A DNA stretch of 61,587 nucleotides. It comes from Bacillota bacterium (GTDB lineage Bacteria; Bacillota; Clostridia; Lachnospirales; Lachnospiraceae). Location of the stretch: positions 1 through 61,587 of the forward strand of contig JAEZUM010000017.1 in assembly GCA_023421075.1 (NCBI GenBank), in the 5' to 3' direction. Positions within the stretch are counted from its first letter, which is position 1; each line of letters begins with the position of its first letter. A program made the translations under genes and the position numbers. Below, piece by piece: positions 9,084 through 18,641 of the stretch. The notes beneath the pieces were generated by a model. That model was not told the origin of the DNA, made no database searches, and was given only the letters and a program-made list of their open reading frames with translations.

Positions 9084-10517
9084 TTATATTCTCCAATTTT
9101 TCGGATTGAACAGGAGTAGAATGGGGAATACCTCGAGTCGGCCGCAAAGCATGTCAAACATCATGACGAATTTAGATAAATCGGAGAATTCGCCAAAGTT
9201 ACTGACAGGGCCGACAGCCTCAAGGCCCGGTCCAACATTATTGATGGTAGCGGCAACAGCAGTAAAGCTGGTGGTGAAATCAAAATTATCAAGACTTACG
9301 ATGAGGACGGAGGCTGCAAAAATCATAATGTAGGAAATAAAGAAAACATTTATTGAGCGCATGGTTTCGTGCTCAATTTTTTTGCCGTCGAATTTAATAA
9401 TCTTTATGCTCCGTTTATGAAGCAGATAAGACAATTCCTTCCGTATGGTCTTGACTAATATTACAATACGGGAGACCTTCATACCTCCACCGGTGCTACC
9501 GGCACAGGCACCGATGAACATTAACCAAACCAATATGGTCTTCGAGAAGGTAGGCCAGTGGTTGAAATCGACGGTCGCAAAACCCGTTGTAGTAATGATC
9601 GATGAGACCTGAAATGCTGCATGGTGAATGGAAGGGAAGAAATTCTTAAAGCCGCCAAGGTTCAGAGATATCAAAACAACTGCGGTCACGACGATGAAAA
9701 AGTAAGCCTTTAGCTCCTCGCTCTTGAAAGCTACCTTCGCCTTCTTAAACAATATCAGTGTATAAATGTTAAAGTTAACACCAAATAAAAACATAAAGAT
9801 GGTTATTATGTTCTGTTGAAATGCAGTATATTCGGCAATGCTCGAATTCTTAATGGCAAAGCCACCGGTGCCGGCGGTTCCAAAGGCAATGGTTAGAGCA
9901 TCAAACAGAGGCATATCTCCGAGTAATAATAAGATGATCTGTAAAACCGTCATCAATAAATAAATCAGATAGAGTAAGGAGGCTGTAGAACGCATTCTGG
10001 GTGCAATCTTTTCGACTGAAGGGCCGGGGCTTTCGGCTCGCATGATATGCATGGTTTCTCCGCCTGCCATCGGCATAATTGCAAGAATGAATACCAGGAT
10101 ACCCATGCCTCCGATCCAGTGAGTAAAGCTTCTCCAGAAGAGCATACATTGGGATAGGATTTCTACATCCTTAAGGATACTAGAACCTGTCGTTGTAAAG
10201 CCTGAGATTATTTCGAACAATGCATCAATATAGCGGGGAATTTCCCCACTGATATAGAACGGAACCGCGCCAACGATACTTAACACAATCCAACCTAAGG
10301 AGACCGAGATAAAACCCTCTTTCGCAAAGAAGATATGGTTCTTTGGTCTCATAACGACCAAGGGGATACCGATTACCAGACAAGCCAGGATGGTTATCAA
10401 AAAGGAGTAACCGCTTTGCTCCTGATATATGATAGCAACAATACAGGGAAGTACCATAAACAGAGCCTCTATTGTAAGGATCCAACCGATAATATGTAGG
10501 ATAATTGATTTATTCAT
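9084..10517 (-). CDS. trkH: Potassium uptake channel subunit TrkH/KtrB
   Basis: A 477-residue membrane pore protein for potassium uptake. Four pore loops are visible: FTTTGSS near 107, GTAGTGGFA near 210, TTTGFATVD near 308 and INNVGPGLE near 430. Each contains the conserved filter glycine. Ten or so hydrophobic helices surround them. AAAGGAG lies 6 nt before the ATG. The regulatory subunit gene trkA lies 10 nt upstream in the same direction, so the two form an operon read leftward. Whether it is Trk or Ktr in strict naming is not settled by sequence alone. Confidence 0.93.
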   Translation of the reverse strand: MNKSIILHIIGWILTIEALFMVLPCIVAIIYQEQSGYSFLITILACLVIGIPLVVMRPKNHIFFAKEGFISVSLGWIVLSIVGAVPFYISGEIPRYIDALFEIISGFTTTGSSILKDVEILSQCMLFWRSFTHWIGGMGILVFILAIMPMAGGETMHIMRAESPGPSVEKIAPRMRSTASLLYLIYLLMTVLQIILLLLGDMPLFDALTIAFGTAGTGGFAIKNSSIAEYTAFQQNIITIFMFLFGVNFNIYTLILFKKAKVAFKSEELKAYFFIVVTAVVLISLNLGGFKNFFPSIHHAAFQVSSIITTTGFATVDFNHWPTFSKTILVWLMFIGACAGSTGGGMKVSRIVILVKTIRKELSYLLHKRSIKIIKFDGKKIEHETMRSINVFFISYIMIFAASVLIVSLDNFDFTTSFTAVAATINNVGPGLEAVGPVSNFGEFSDLSKFVMMFDMLCGRLEVFPILLLFNPKNWRI

Positions 10518-10527
10518 AGTGGCTCCT

Positions 10528-11883
10528 TTATTCGAAAATCTCGCTTAGATCATTCAATCCAAAGGAGGTGGTTACAATGATAACGGTATCGCCGGTTTGG
10601 ATGGTATCCTTACCGCTTGGTATTATGATCTTACCTTTGCGATTAATACAACCGACTAATGTATTTTCTTTTGTTTGCAGCTGTTCCAGAGGAATGCCAA
10701 CATACTTGTTATCTGTTTTCACTCGGAATTCCATCGCCTCAACTTTGTTACCTACCAGTTTGTATAGCGTCTCCACATTACTGCCCAGAGAGTTTTGCTT
10801 TGCTCTTACATACTGGATGATCCGGTCTGCGGTTAAAAGCTTTGGATTTAGTATGACACCCAGATTCATTTCCCGTATGATATCATCGAAGGTTAATCGG
10901 GTGATTTTGGTGAAAATTTTAGCATTACATCTCTTCTGTGCGTAGAGAGAGAGAAGAATATTTTCCTCGTCCAGATTGGTTAAGGATGCAAAGGCGTCCG
11001 TTGTATCAATTCCCTCCTCAATCAGAACATTATTATCAGAGCCGTTGGCATGTATGATTAAGCTGTCCGGAAGTAATGCGCTTAATTCCTCGCAGCGCTC
11101 TCTGCTTTGCTCAATGATCTTGACCTTAACATCGGTTCCGGCAAAGCGTCTGCCTATATAGCTGGCAATCATGCCTCCTCCGACGATCATGATATCCTTT
11201 ATAGGAGAGGGAGGCAATCCGATTTTCGTAAAGAATTCCTGTGCGCTTTTCTGAAGTGCAATGATGGAAATCTTATCAAAGGACTGTAATAAAAAATCAC
11301 CGGACGGGATAAAAGTATCGTTATTACGTTCTACTGCGCAGACCAGAACCTTGCAATGGGTTTTGGCGGCAATATTTTTAATCTGCATATTATGCAGGAT
11401 AGAACCCTTTGGTATCTGACATTGCAATAGTTCTACTTTCCCTTTGGCGAAGGTCTCTATTTTGATGGCGGATGGAAGACGGACGAGGCGTGCCATCTCC
11501 ATAGCAGATTCTAATTCGGGATTTATTGTCATAGAGATACCGAGCTCTTCTTTGATGAAATCAATCTCTTCGTTGTACTGAGGATTACGGATACGGGCTA
11601 TGGTGTGGCATCTGCTGGCCTTTTTTGCAATCAGACAACATAACATGTTAAGCTCATCCGAGCCCGTTACGGCAATCAGAATGTCGGTTGATTCGATATC
11701 AGCTTCTAACAATACATGATAACTTGCACCGTTTCCAACGACACCCATTACATCCAGGGTATCAATTACATTATGAATTGCAGTTGCTTTGTTATCGATG
11801 ACAATGATATCATGGCCTTCATGGTCCAGCTGTTCTGCCAGGGCGGTACCAACCTTCCCGCAGCCAATAATAAGTATTCGCAT
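10528..11883 (-). CDS. trkA: TrkA, NAD-binding regulatory subunit of potassium uptake
   Basis: Two tandem RCK (TrkA_N plus TrkA_C) halves, as in classical TrkA. The first nucleotide-binding motif is IIGCGKVGTALAEQL at the N-terminus and the second is IVGGGMIASYIGRRF near residue 230. The protein sits on the cytoplasmic side of TrkH and gates it with NAD(H). I use ATG 11883 so that the protein begins MRILIIG, as most homologues do; an in-frame GTG at 11895 is possible. Neither has a clear ribosome-binding site. A perfect hairpin sits just upstream in the leader. Length is 451 residues, normal for the family. Confidence 0.9.
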   Translation of the reverse strand: MRILIIGCGKVGTALAEQLDHEGHDIIVIDNKATAIHNVIDTLDVMGVVGNGASYHVLLEADIESTDILIAVTGSDELNMLCCLIAKKASRCHTIARIRNPQYNEEIDFIKEELGISMTINPELESAMEMARLVRLPSAIKIETFAKGKVELLQCQIPKGSILHNMQIKNIAAKTHCKVLVCAVERNNDTFIPSGDFLLQSFDKISIIALQKSAQEFFTKIGLPPSPIKDIMIVGGGMIASYIGRRFAGTDVKVKIIEQSRERCEELSALLPDSLIIHANGSDNNVLIEEGIDTTDAFASLTNLDEENILLSLYAQKRCNAKIFTKITRLTFDDIIREMNLGVILNPKLLTADRIIQYVRAKQNSLGSNVETLYKLVGNKVEAMEFRVKTDNKYVGIPLEQLQTKENTLVGCINRKGKIIIPSGKDTIQTGDTVIIVTTSFGLNDLSEIFE

Positions 11884-11901
11884 ATTTAATAACACATGTT
11901 A

Positions 11902-11927
11902 ATGAATGCCTCACAACAGGCATTCAT
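11902..11927 (-). promoter_or_regulatory. Perfect 10-bp hairpin in the trkA leader
   Basis: ATGAATGCCT (11902-11911) and AGGCATTCAT (11918-11927) are perfect inverted copies around a 6-nt loop. On the trkA transcript this hairpin would end about 18 nt before the ATG, where the ribosome-binding site should be. It may be an operator or a translational control hairpin. Confidence 0.6.
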
Positions 11928-12012
11928 CAATATTACTCCTTTGCAATATAATAAGGCTATTATATCATATTTCGAAAAAAACACCATGCATATAAATACC
12001 TGTACGAAACAG

Positions 12013-12072
12013 CACCTGTATATCCTTATAATCAGGATTTACAGGTGTTGTATTAGTGTGCCCAGTGGGCAC
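12013..12072. repeat. Two dyads in the spacer between trkA and the small basic protein gene
   Basis: The first dyad pairs CACCTGTA (12013-12020) with TACAGGTG (12040-12047), extended inward by ATCC/GGAT. The second is GTGCCCA-G-TGGGCAC at 12058-12072, a 7-bp palindrome with one central base. They may end transcription from the right or be protein-binding sites. No T-run follows rightward. Confidence 0.5.
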
Positions 12073-12098
12073 ATAGTCTAAAGATATTGTTTTAAGTT

Positions 12099-12260
12099 CT
12101 ATGCACCTCCGGGGCCGCTGCGTGCAGGGCGGTTATCCGGCATATGTGTGACGTCCTTCATGGAGCCGCCGGATTTATCCTTGCTGGAATTACTGGCATT
12201 ATTTTTACCGGAGTTTGAAGTACTGTTCTTCGAGCTACTGTTATTCTTATTCTTTGCCAT
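12099..12260 (-). CDS. Small basic Ser/Asn/Lys-rich protein, 53 residues
   Basis: A 53-residue hydrophilic protein of unknown function, starting MAKNKNNSSSKN and ending PDNRPARSGPGGA. It has no hydrophobic segment and low complexity. I start at ATG 12260 because AAAGGAG lies 7 nt upstream; the frame is open further back without such a site. Its C-terminal pattern (acidic residue, then RP, then SG and a Gly-rich tail) recurs in another small gene at 39802-39954. Small proteins of this kind in spore-formers are often spore-associated, but that is only a guess. Confidence 0.65.
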   Translation of the reverse strand: MAKNKNNSSSKNSTSNSGKNNASNSSKDKSGGSMKDVTHMPDNRPARSGPGGA

Positions 12261-12386
12261 GGCTATCTCCTTTCTATAATAATCAATAATATTATTACTA
12301 GAAAGAGAAATATTATTCCGCTTTGCGAATGCTTGTACCATGGGTAATAATGATAAACGGTTGGGATAAATTATGAGGTAATCCTC

Positions 12387-13487
12387 TTACTTGGATAAGG
12401 TAATGCTTCCCATGGTTAACGATTTCAGAGCAGAATCATTGGTTTTATATTCATGCTTCGCAAGGATTTCATCGTATAGCTTATTAAAACCTTCGTTCTC
12501 CGCGGTTGTAATAGCATCCTTAACTGCAGTATCATAACTCTCAGAGGAGTTATTATTAACCATTTTAACTACATAATACCCATTATCGGTTTCATAAACT
12601 TCACCGATGGTGCCATTTTCCATGGCCATAATCTGAGCTTCAAAGTCATCATCGAAGGTTGTGTCCGATTGAATGAAATTGTCGGAGCGATAAGAAACCA
12701 GCTTCTCGTCCTCAGGAATAAGGGTAGACCAGTCTTCTGTAGTCTTCGCTTTCTCGTAGTAGGTATTCAGGGCTGCCAGAGCGGCTTCCTGATCATCCAC
12801 CGTCTTGTCGATGGAATTGCCTTGCGCGTCCGTCGTCTTCTTGGAGGCAAAGAGATATTCGATATCATATTGTCTGTACTCTTCTTTGGAGATGCCGGCG
12901 GTGATACCTTCATCATCAATATCCAGAGCATCAATCTTATCCTGACGATATCTGGCTACTAAGGTTGTCTTACCAACGGATTCAATAAGAGATTCCTTTG
13001 TGAAATCGGCATTTTTAATGGTTCCCTCGGACATGGTTTCCATCATTCCAGTAACATTTGTTTCGACCGTAGTCTTCTCCTCGTCAGTAAGAGCGTAGCC
13101 CTCCGATACAGCCTCATTGTAAAGTACTTCATTGTAAATTGCTGTATCAATCGCTTCCTGCTTTGCGATATCTCTCATTGTAGTACCGCTTTCGTCAGAG
13201 GACATATTCCAATATGACCCGTTTCCACCAAACATCTGGTCATAATAATCATACTGATATTCCGTGTTGTAGATGTAATAAGATAAATCATCTAAATGAT
13301 ATTTCTTACCATCAATCGTTAGAAGGGTACTCTCAAATAATTGATCGAAAATCAGAGCACCAACCAGAATAACAACAAACACGATTGACGCAATTGCTAA
13401 TACTTTTGAACTGATAATCTTATCCTTGGTTTTGTCATGTACATGGACTTCTGTCTCAGCCCTTTTGATTTTTTTAGATTTGTTCAC
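12387..13487 (-). CDS. Membrane-anchored PpiC/PrsA-type peptidyl-prolyl isomerase
   Basis: A 366-residue protein with a short basic cytoplasmic N-terminus, one membrane helix at about residues 26-48, and an extracellular part resembling SurA/PrsA foldases. The C-terminal region has the parvulin-like stretch GTIGEVYETDNGYYVVKMV. It should help secreted proteins fold outside the membrane. I chose GTG 13487 because GGAGGTAGC at 13492-13500 precedes it by 4 nt after the last base. An in-frame ATG at 13502 overlaps that site and would leave nothing upstream. It lacks the lipobox typical of PrsA. It is divergent from the moxR operon. Confidence 0.8.
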   Translation of the reverse strand: MNKSKKIKRAETEVHVHDKTKDKIISSKVLAIASIVFVVILVGALIFDQLFESTLLTIDGKKYHLDDLSYYIYNTEYQYDYYDQMFGGNGSYWNMSSDESGTTMRDIAKQEAIDTAIYNEVLYNEAVSEGYALTDEEKTTVETNVTGMMETMSEGTIKNADFTKESLIESVGKTTLVARYRQDKIDALDIDDEGITAGISKEEYRQYDIEYLFASKKTTDAQGNSIDKTVDDQEAALAALNTYYEKAKTTEDWSTLIPEDEKLVSYRSDNFIQSDTTFDDDFEAQIMAMENGTIGEVYETDNGYYVVKMVNNNSSESYDTAVKDAITTAENEGFNKLYDEILAKHEYKTNDSALKSLTMGSITLSK

Positions 13488-13593
13488 TTTTGCTACCTCC
13501 ATAGTATTCTCATGAAGATAATTTTATACGATTTGTGGGATAAGTCAATACAAAAGCCACTAGTTCACAAAATATTGCGATATTTATATAACT

Positions 13594-13657
13594 GTTCAGC
13601 CAAGGGCGCTCTGCCCAAGCGAAATGTAGCGAAGCGAAATCGAACTTATGGCTGAAC
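13594..13657 (+). repeat. Repeat copy A: inverted-repeat element upstream of the moxR operon
   Basis: Terminal arms GTTCAGCCA (13594-13602) and TGGCTGAAC (13649-13657) enclose a 46-nt core that begins AAGGGCGCTCTGCCCAAGCG and contains a GGGC/GCCC hairpin. The core recurs in inverted orientation at 18590-18641, with roughly four of five positions identical by eye. The 313-nt spacer between the divergent ppiC and moxR genes holds this element, the moxR promoter and nothing else I can see. Confidence 0.75.
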
Positions 13658-13703
13658 TGTTACTTTTTAATGTAATTATAATGGGGTTTATTGCTTTCTT
13701 TCA

Positions 13704-13731
13704 TTGAAATCCTGTAAATATATGTTATAAT
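13704..13731 (+). promoter_or_regulatory. Promoter of the moxR operon
   Basis: TTGAAA at 13704-13709, a 16-nt spacer and a perfect TATAAT at 13726-13731. Confidence 0.7.
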
Positions 13732-13800
13732 AAACGAGAAATTACCACAATTCAGGAAAGAACATAGATACCGGAGTGGATGGGGAGGAGAGAATATATT

Positions 13801-14754
13801 ATGGTCCCGTATAATGACAAAGCAATACAAATCATGGATGAGGTAAATAAGGTAGTCATCGGTAAGAGGACAATCATAGAGAAGGTACTTACTGCTGTTT
13901 TGGCTAAGGGTCATATCTTACTGGAGGATTATCCGGGAGTAGGTAAGACGACATTAGCATTGGCATTTTCCAAAGCTATGGCACTTGAGCATCATCGTCT
14001 CCAATTCACACCGGATGTGCTTCCGACGGATGTGGTAGGCTTTCATCTGTTGAGTAAGGACGGTGACGGGTATCAGTACAAGCCCGGAGCAATCATGTGT
14101 AATCTGTTTCTTGCAGATGAGATTAATCGTACCTCGTCAAAGACACAGTCCGCCTTGTTGGAAGTAATGGAGGAGGGTAAAGTTACCGTGGACAGCGTAA
14201 CAAGAGAGGTTCCCAAGCCCTTTGTGGTTATGGCGACGCAGAATCCCATCGGCTCCGTCGGTACCCAGATGCTTCCGGAATCTCAGTTGGACCGCTTTAT
14301 GATAAGACTTTCTATGGGATACCCGGACAGAAAGAGTGAAATTGGAATCTTGAAGGAGCGACAGAACTCCAATCCCTTGGATAAAGTAGTTAAGGTAGTA
14401 GAGAAGGAAGATATATTAACGATGCAGAATCTGGTGGAAGAGGTGTTTATCCACGATTCGATCTATGAATACATTACCCTGTTGGTGGAGCAGACCAGAG
14501 AGAATCCGTTGATCGAGCTAGGGGTAAGTCCCAGAGGGTCCCTTGCTATGATGAATATTGTGAAGGCGATTGCTTTCCTAAATCGAAGAGATTATGTAAT
14601 TCCATCGGATGTACAGTATATCTTTAAGGATGTAGCCGCTCATCGAATGATATTAAAGCCCAAGGCCCGAGTGAATAATGTAACGGTGGACAACCTGCTG
14701 GAGGATATCCTGCGTATCGTAAAGGCCCCGAGAATTATATCCAAGGAAGCTTAG
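13801..14754 (+). CDS. MoxR-type AAA+ ATPase
   Basis: A 317-residue AAA+ ATPase of the MoxR/RavA group. Walker A is GVGKTTLA near residue 44, Walker B is LFLADEINR near 102, and MATQNPI follows. These ATPases act as chaperones for partner proteins, usually with VWA or DUF58 proteins encoded next door, as here. ATG 13801 is chosen because GGGGAGGAGAG precedes it by 8 nt; an in-frame ATG at 13780 includes that site. It is the first gene of a three-gene operon with the DUF58 and transglutaminase genes. The substrate is unknown. Confidence 0.9.
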   Translation: MVPYNDKAIQIMDEVNKVVIGKRTIIEKVLTAVLAKGHILLEDYPGVGKTTLALAFSKAMALEHHRLQFTPDVLPTDVVGFHLLSKDGDGYQYKPGAIMCNLFLADEINRTSSKTQSALLEVMEEGKVTVDSVTREVPKPFVVMATQNPIGSVGTQMLPESQLDRFMIRLSMGYPDRKSEIGILKERQNSNPLDKVVKVVEKEDILTMQNLVEEVFIHDSIYEYITLLVEQTRENPLIELGVSPRGSLAMMNIVKAIAFLNRRDYVIPSDVQYIFKDVAAHRMILKPKARVNNVTVDNLLEDILRIVKAPRIISKEA

Positions 14755-14781
14755 CATCGTCAGAAAGGCACAGGTGGCTTT

Positions 14782-15999
14782 ATGCTGCGCAACATAATAA
14801 AGTATCTGGTGGCCTTTGCAGCCGTCGGATTATTATCAATTCTATATAACACATATTATATGGGAATTATCTTTTTGACCTTAGGGGCGATTCCCTTCTT
14901 TTTGTTTGCCCTTCTAAGCTATTTTTACGGTAAGCTGAAAGTGGAACTGGTGTCAGTAATCCATGTGGCTAAGAAGGGAGAGGTAATTCCTGTCTCGGTT
15001 CAGATTGAAAATCCCACTATTTTTCCGGTCTCTCAGATTAAGCTTTCTATGTCCTATAAAAATGCTTACTCGAAACAGCTTTACAAAAAGAATTTTACTG
15101 TTTCTGTTGATGCAAAGACGAAGGCATCTGTCATCTGTAATTTATATTCCGAATATGCCGGAAATATGGAGATTTCTTTAAATAGCATTCGTATCTATGA
15201 TTATCTTAAGTTGTTCTCCTTGAGAAAGAAGAAAAACACGCGATTAGCGGTGGCGGTCCTTCCGACGTATTATGAACTGCCTCAAAATATGTTTTCAAGC
15301 CTCCAAACGAGTATTGTGGAGAGTGACTATTACTCCGGTGTTAAGAGTGGAGATGATCCTTCCGAGGTATTTGCGATTCGTGAGTACCGGGAAGGGGACA
15401 GGCAGCAAAGAATTCATTGGAAGCTGAGTATTAAGCAAAATCAGCTAATGATCAAAGAATTCAGCGATCCTTTAAACTGTTCTATTTTGCTTTTTGTAGA
15501 TTTATGTATCCCAGCCGAGATTAATCGTATGGTATTCATGGATTCCATTCTGGAATGCGCTTTATCACTATCCTATTCCTTCCTATTAGCCGGTCAGATG
15601 CATTACTTTACCTGGTATGATGAGAGTCGGGGTTCCTGCAGAAGAATAAGAGTTGCCCAGGAAAAGGATTTATTTGAGGCGGTCGACGGTTTACTCCATG
15701 TATTGCCCTATTCTCCAACAATCGATGCAATCACTGCCTATGAATCAGAGCATCCGAAGGAGCAGTATTCCAATTTGATTTATATCACCGGTGAGCAGCC
15801 GAGAAAACGTACAGAAGCCTTGTCTTTATTAAAGGCAATGTCCCGACAGGTAATTTTTCTTGGTGAAGTCGATAATAAACCCGGAACGAAGTATTTCCCG
15901 AACGAGGTAATCCGTCGTAACGGGGATACGGGGGTTACCCTAACCTCTATCGATACCCATCATGTTCAAAGGGATATGGAGCAATTAAGACTGGATTAG
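14782..15999 (+). CDS. DUF58 membrane protein
   Basis: A 405-residue protein with two N-terminal membrane helices (about 5-50), a beta-rich middle and the DUF58 hallmark REYREGDRQQRIHWKLS near residue 200. DUF58 proteins resemble VWA domains and are partners of MoxR ATPases in cell-envelope functions. It lies 27 nt after moxR and 15 nt before the transglutaminase gene, so the three are one operon. Biochemical role is unknown. Confidence 0.88.
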   Translation: MLRNIIKYLVAFAAVGLLSILYNTYYMGIIFLTLGAIPFFLFALLSYFYGKLKVELVSVIHVAKKGEVIPVSVQIENPTIFPVSQIKLSMSYKNAYSKQLYKKNFTVSVDAKTKASVICNLYSEYAGNMEISLNSIRIYDYLKLFSLRKKKNTRLAVAVLPTYYELPQNMFSSLQTSIVESDYYSGVKSGDDPSEVFAIREYREGDRQQRIHWKLSIKQNQLMIKEFSDPLNCSILLFVDLCIPAEINRMVFMDSILECALSLSYSFLLAGQMHYFTWYDESRGSCRRIRVAQEKDLFEAVDGLLHVLPYSPTIDAITAYESEHPKEQYSNLIYITGEQPRKRTEALSLLKAMSRQVIFLGEVDNKPGTKYFPNEVIRRNGDTGVTLTSIDTHHVQRDMEQLRLD

Positions 16000-16014
16000 A
16001 AAGGTTGTGTAAAC

Positions 16015-18576
16015 ATGTACCAGAATTATGAAGACGGTATTATCATGGATAATAACGTGCTGATTATAGATGAGAAAAGGACCGGCTTTCCCGTAACCAC
16101 CAGGATAGTACAATTTATGGTGATCGCGATCGGGAGCTGGAGTGGTATCTCTATGCTCATCCAGGCCATTGGTATTCCGTATAACATGCTGCAACTGAAC
16201 GGAATACTGTTAGCTTTCACAGCGCTTCTTTATGCTTTTTGTCTTCATCCCTCCTATGGTCTGGTAAAGATATTCTTTAGTATCCTGTGCTATGGACTAT
16301 TCTTTTATAGCCGACTTCCAAGAATCCTGAACGGTTTCTATATAGCTGAGAATCTTGTTTTGCAACGCATCTCTGCTTATTACGGAACAGAGCTTCTGGT
16401 TTTTAAAGCGGATTATTCTGCTCCGGAGGCGGATACGACCTTACTTTTGATCATGATTCTATTCCCATTGATCGGATTATTATCCATTGCAGTGGTACGT
16501 AATGTATTGGTTGGGTTCGGCGGAATTATTATGTTTCTTCCGGTCAGTGCCTGCTTTCTTATGGGGCTGATTCCCTCGGAACACTATCTGATTGCCTATG
16601 CGGTTTGCATTCTGTATCTGACTCGTTCGGGCTCCAATTATTATCACAGTAAAGAACAGCAGCAGAAGAAGCTTCTGCATCGAATCAGCAGTCAAAGTGC
16701 TATCTGGCTCAGTTTAATCAGCCTCCTGATATTTTTCCTGATCAAGCTGTTTGTCAGCAGAGAGGACTATGACAATTACCTGCAGATTAAGGAAATGAAG
16801 GCAGAGCTTCAGGCATCCATGAATGAGTTTTCGTGGGAAGACTTTATGGGTAAGCTTAACGATATTAAAATATTTACCAGAAAGGTATCCTCTACCGGTC
16901 TGAACGGCGGAGAATTGGGAAAGACCGGTCAGGTACAGTATCAGAACGTAAAGCATCTTACAATCACAGCCCCAATTCAATCCATTAATGAAGGGATTTA
17001 TCTGAAGGGCTATGTAGGAAGCACCTATACCGGGGATCGATGGGAAGAACACTCTGAGGAGATGCAGAAGGAATATGAGAAGCTATTGCAGCGATTGCCC
17101 CAGAAGCTCTTTCCGCCTGTCAATCAGATGAATATATTTCTGGATCATTTTATCGTGAAGGAGAAGGGGGAAGCTGCAGAACCTTCTGTAGGTGATTCAG
17201 GCTGGCATGAATACAGTATTAATGAAGGCACCATGAAGATAGAATATAAGGGTGCCAATAAGAAGTATTTGTATGCACCTTATTTTACGGATTTTAGTTT
17301 GCTCAGTAATATGCTATATGAAGAGGATATGTATGTCGCTCCCGCGATCCGGGAAGACAGCTATGAGTATCAGTATTACTTTAATGTAACATTATTGAAT
17401 AATCCGACCTTTTATGATGAGCTGTTAGAGAAGCTGAGTGATTATTCGGAGTACGAGAAGCTGTATCGGGATTATGTTTATAAGGCATACACGATTCTAC
17501 CGGAGGAGGGTCTGATCAATATCAAGAGGGATTTCGCCCCGAACCGTGTGAAGACAAAGACCGGCAGTGTCACTGAAAAGATTCAATATGTGAAAGATTT
17601 TCTGGACCAGCGCACAGAGTATTCACTCACACCGGGAAAACTTCCGGAGGGTGAGGATTTTGTAGAGTATTTTGTGTATCAGAATAAAGTCGGCTACTGC
17701 GCTCATTATGCTTCAGCGGCAACCTTGATGCTTCGAAGGCTGGGTATTCCCGCCAGGTACGTGGAAGGGTATGCCGTAGGAACAGAATCCATTTATCGCA
17801 ATGCCGGTTCACAAGAGCTAACCAGATATACCAATGCCTCAACAACCTCTACGATGGTTACCCAGTCCGAGGTAAATGTGATGGACTATCATGCTCATGC
17901 CTGGGTCGAGGTATATTTTGATAATTGTGGCTGGATACCGGTTGAATTCACCCCGGGTTCTACAGTTAATTATAACAATTCAGTGGTGGCTGATATGGAG
18001 GAATTCAGCGACAACATCGAGGACGGTAATATCAGAAAAAGCCTGGAGGAGTCTTCGGCGGTTCCGACACCGATGATTGAGGTTCCGAAGCCCCAACAGC
18101 CTGTGAATCAGGAACTGGAGGGAAATACGGAGGCTGTGGTATCCCGAAGATCCGGCCGGTCCGAGCTCTTATTCCTCTATTTGGTGCTTGGTGCGGCTCT
18201 ATTATTCGTGATCTTACTGTTGTCCTATCGGATGTTCAGATCCGGCAGATCCAGAAGCTCACATGATTACAACAAAAGAGCAATCTTCTGCTACGGCGAG
18301 ATTGAGAAAATGCTCCGAATCGGTAACGGACTGCCGGATAGCGGGGCGCTGCTCGAGGATAGCGAAGACTATGTTAAGGAGCATATTAATTATCTCGAAG
18401 GGGATGATATTAAGCAATTAATGGAGGTCGTTCGAAAGGCAAGATTCAGCAATGGCTTAATTACGGTGGAGGAGCTGAAGCAGGTACTTAATACTCGGGA
18501 TACTCTATATTTGGTGCTTATGAAGGATATGGCATTTCTTAAGAGAATCTACCTGAAATTTATCCTATTAATTTAG
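16015..18576 (+). CDS. Multi-spanning membrane protein with extracellular transglutaminase-like domain
   Basis: An 853-residue TgpA-like protein with about seven N-terminal membrane helices (up to about residue 250), a transglutaminase-like core, one further helix near 720 and a cytoplasmic tail. The catalytic Cys562 lies in GYCAHYASA and His628 in YHAHAWVEVY. The third position is Glu644 in IPVEFTPG, where many family members have Asp. The core should be outside the cell, acting on proteins or peptides. It is the last gene of the MoxR-DUF58 operon. AAAGG precedes ATG 16015; a later ATG at 16045 has no ribosome-binding site. Confidence 0.87.
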   Translation: MYQNYEDGIIMDNNVLIIDEKRTGFPVTTRIVQFMVIAIGSWSGISMLIQAIGIPYNMLQLNGILLAFTALLYAFCLHPSYGLVKIFFSILCYGLFFYSRLPRILNGFYIAENLVLQRISAYYGTELLVFKADYSAPEADTTLLLIMILFPLIGLLSIAVVRNVLVGFGGIIMFLPVSACFLMGLIPSEHYLIAYAVCILYLTRSGSNYYHSKEQQQKKLLHRISSQSAIWLSLISLLIFFLIKLFVSREDYDNYLQIKEMKAELQASMNEFSWEDFMGKLNDIKIFTRKVSSTGLNGGELGKTGQVQYQNVKHLTITAPIQSINEGIYLKGYVGSTYTGDRWEEHSEEMQKEYEKLLQRLPQKLFPPVNQMNIFLDHFIVKEKGEAAEPSVGDSGWHEYSINEGTMKIEYKGANKKYLYAPYFTDFSLLSNMLYEEDMYVAPAIREDSYEYQYYFNVTLLNNPTFYDELLEKLSDYSEYEKLYRDYVYKAYTILPEEGLINIKRDFAPNRVKTKTGSVTEKIQYVKDFLDQRTEYSLTPGKLPEGEDFVEYFVYQNKVGYCAHYASAATLMLRRLGIPARYVEGYAVGTESIYRNAGSQELTRYTNASTTSTMVTQSEVNVMDYHAHAWVEVYFDNCGWIPVEFTPGSTVNYNNSVVADMEEFSDNIEDGNIRKSLEESSAVPTPMIEVPKPQQPVNQELEGNTEAVVSRRSGRSELLFLYLVLGAALLFVILLLSYRMFRSGRSRSSHDYNKRAIFCYGEIEKMLRIGNGLPDSGALLEDSEDYVKEHINYLEGDDIKQLMEVVRKARFSNGLITVEELKQVLNTRDTLYLVLMKDMAFLKRIYLKFILLI

Positions 18577-18589
18577 CTATCGTACCAGT

Positions 18590-18641
18590 TTGGCCATAGG
18601 TCGATTATGCTTGCTATATCTCGCTTAGGCAGAGCGCCTTA
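18590..18641 (-). repeat. Repeat copy B: inverted copy of the 13.6-kb element
   Basis: Read on the minus strand, this gives AAGGCGCTCTGCCTAAGCGA and continues through a stretch closely similar to the core at 13602-13651, in opposite orientation. It begins 14 nt after the transglutaminase gene. The two copies therefore bracket the three-gene operon. Confidence 0.7.

Noticed and set aside
9034..9333. Plus-strand open frame over the 3' end of trkH
   Set aside because: Antisense to conserved pore residues of TrkH, with no ribosome-binding site.
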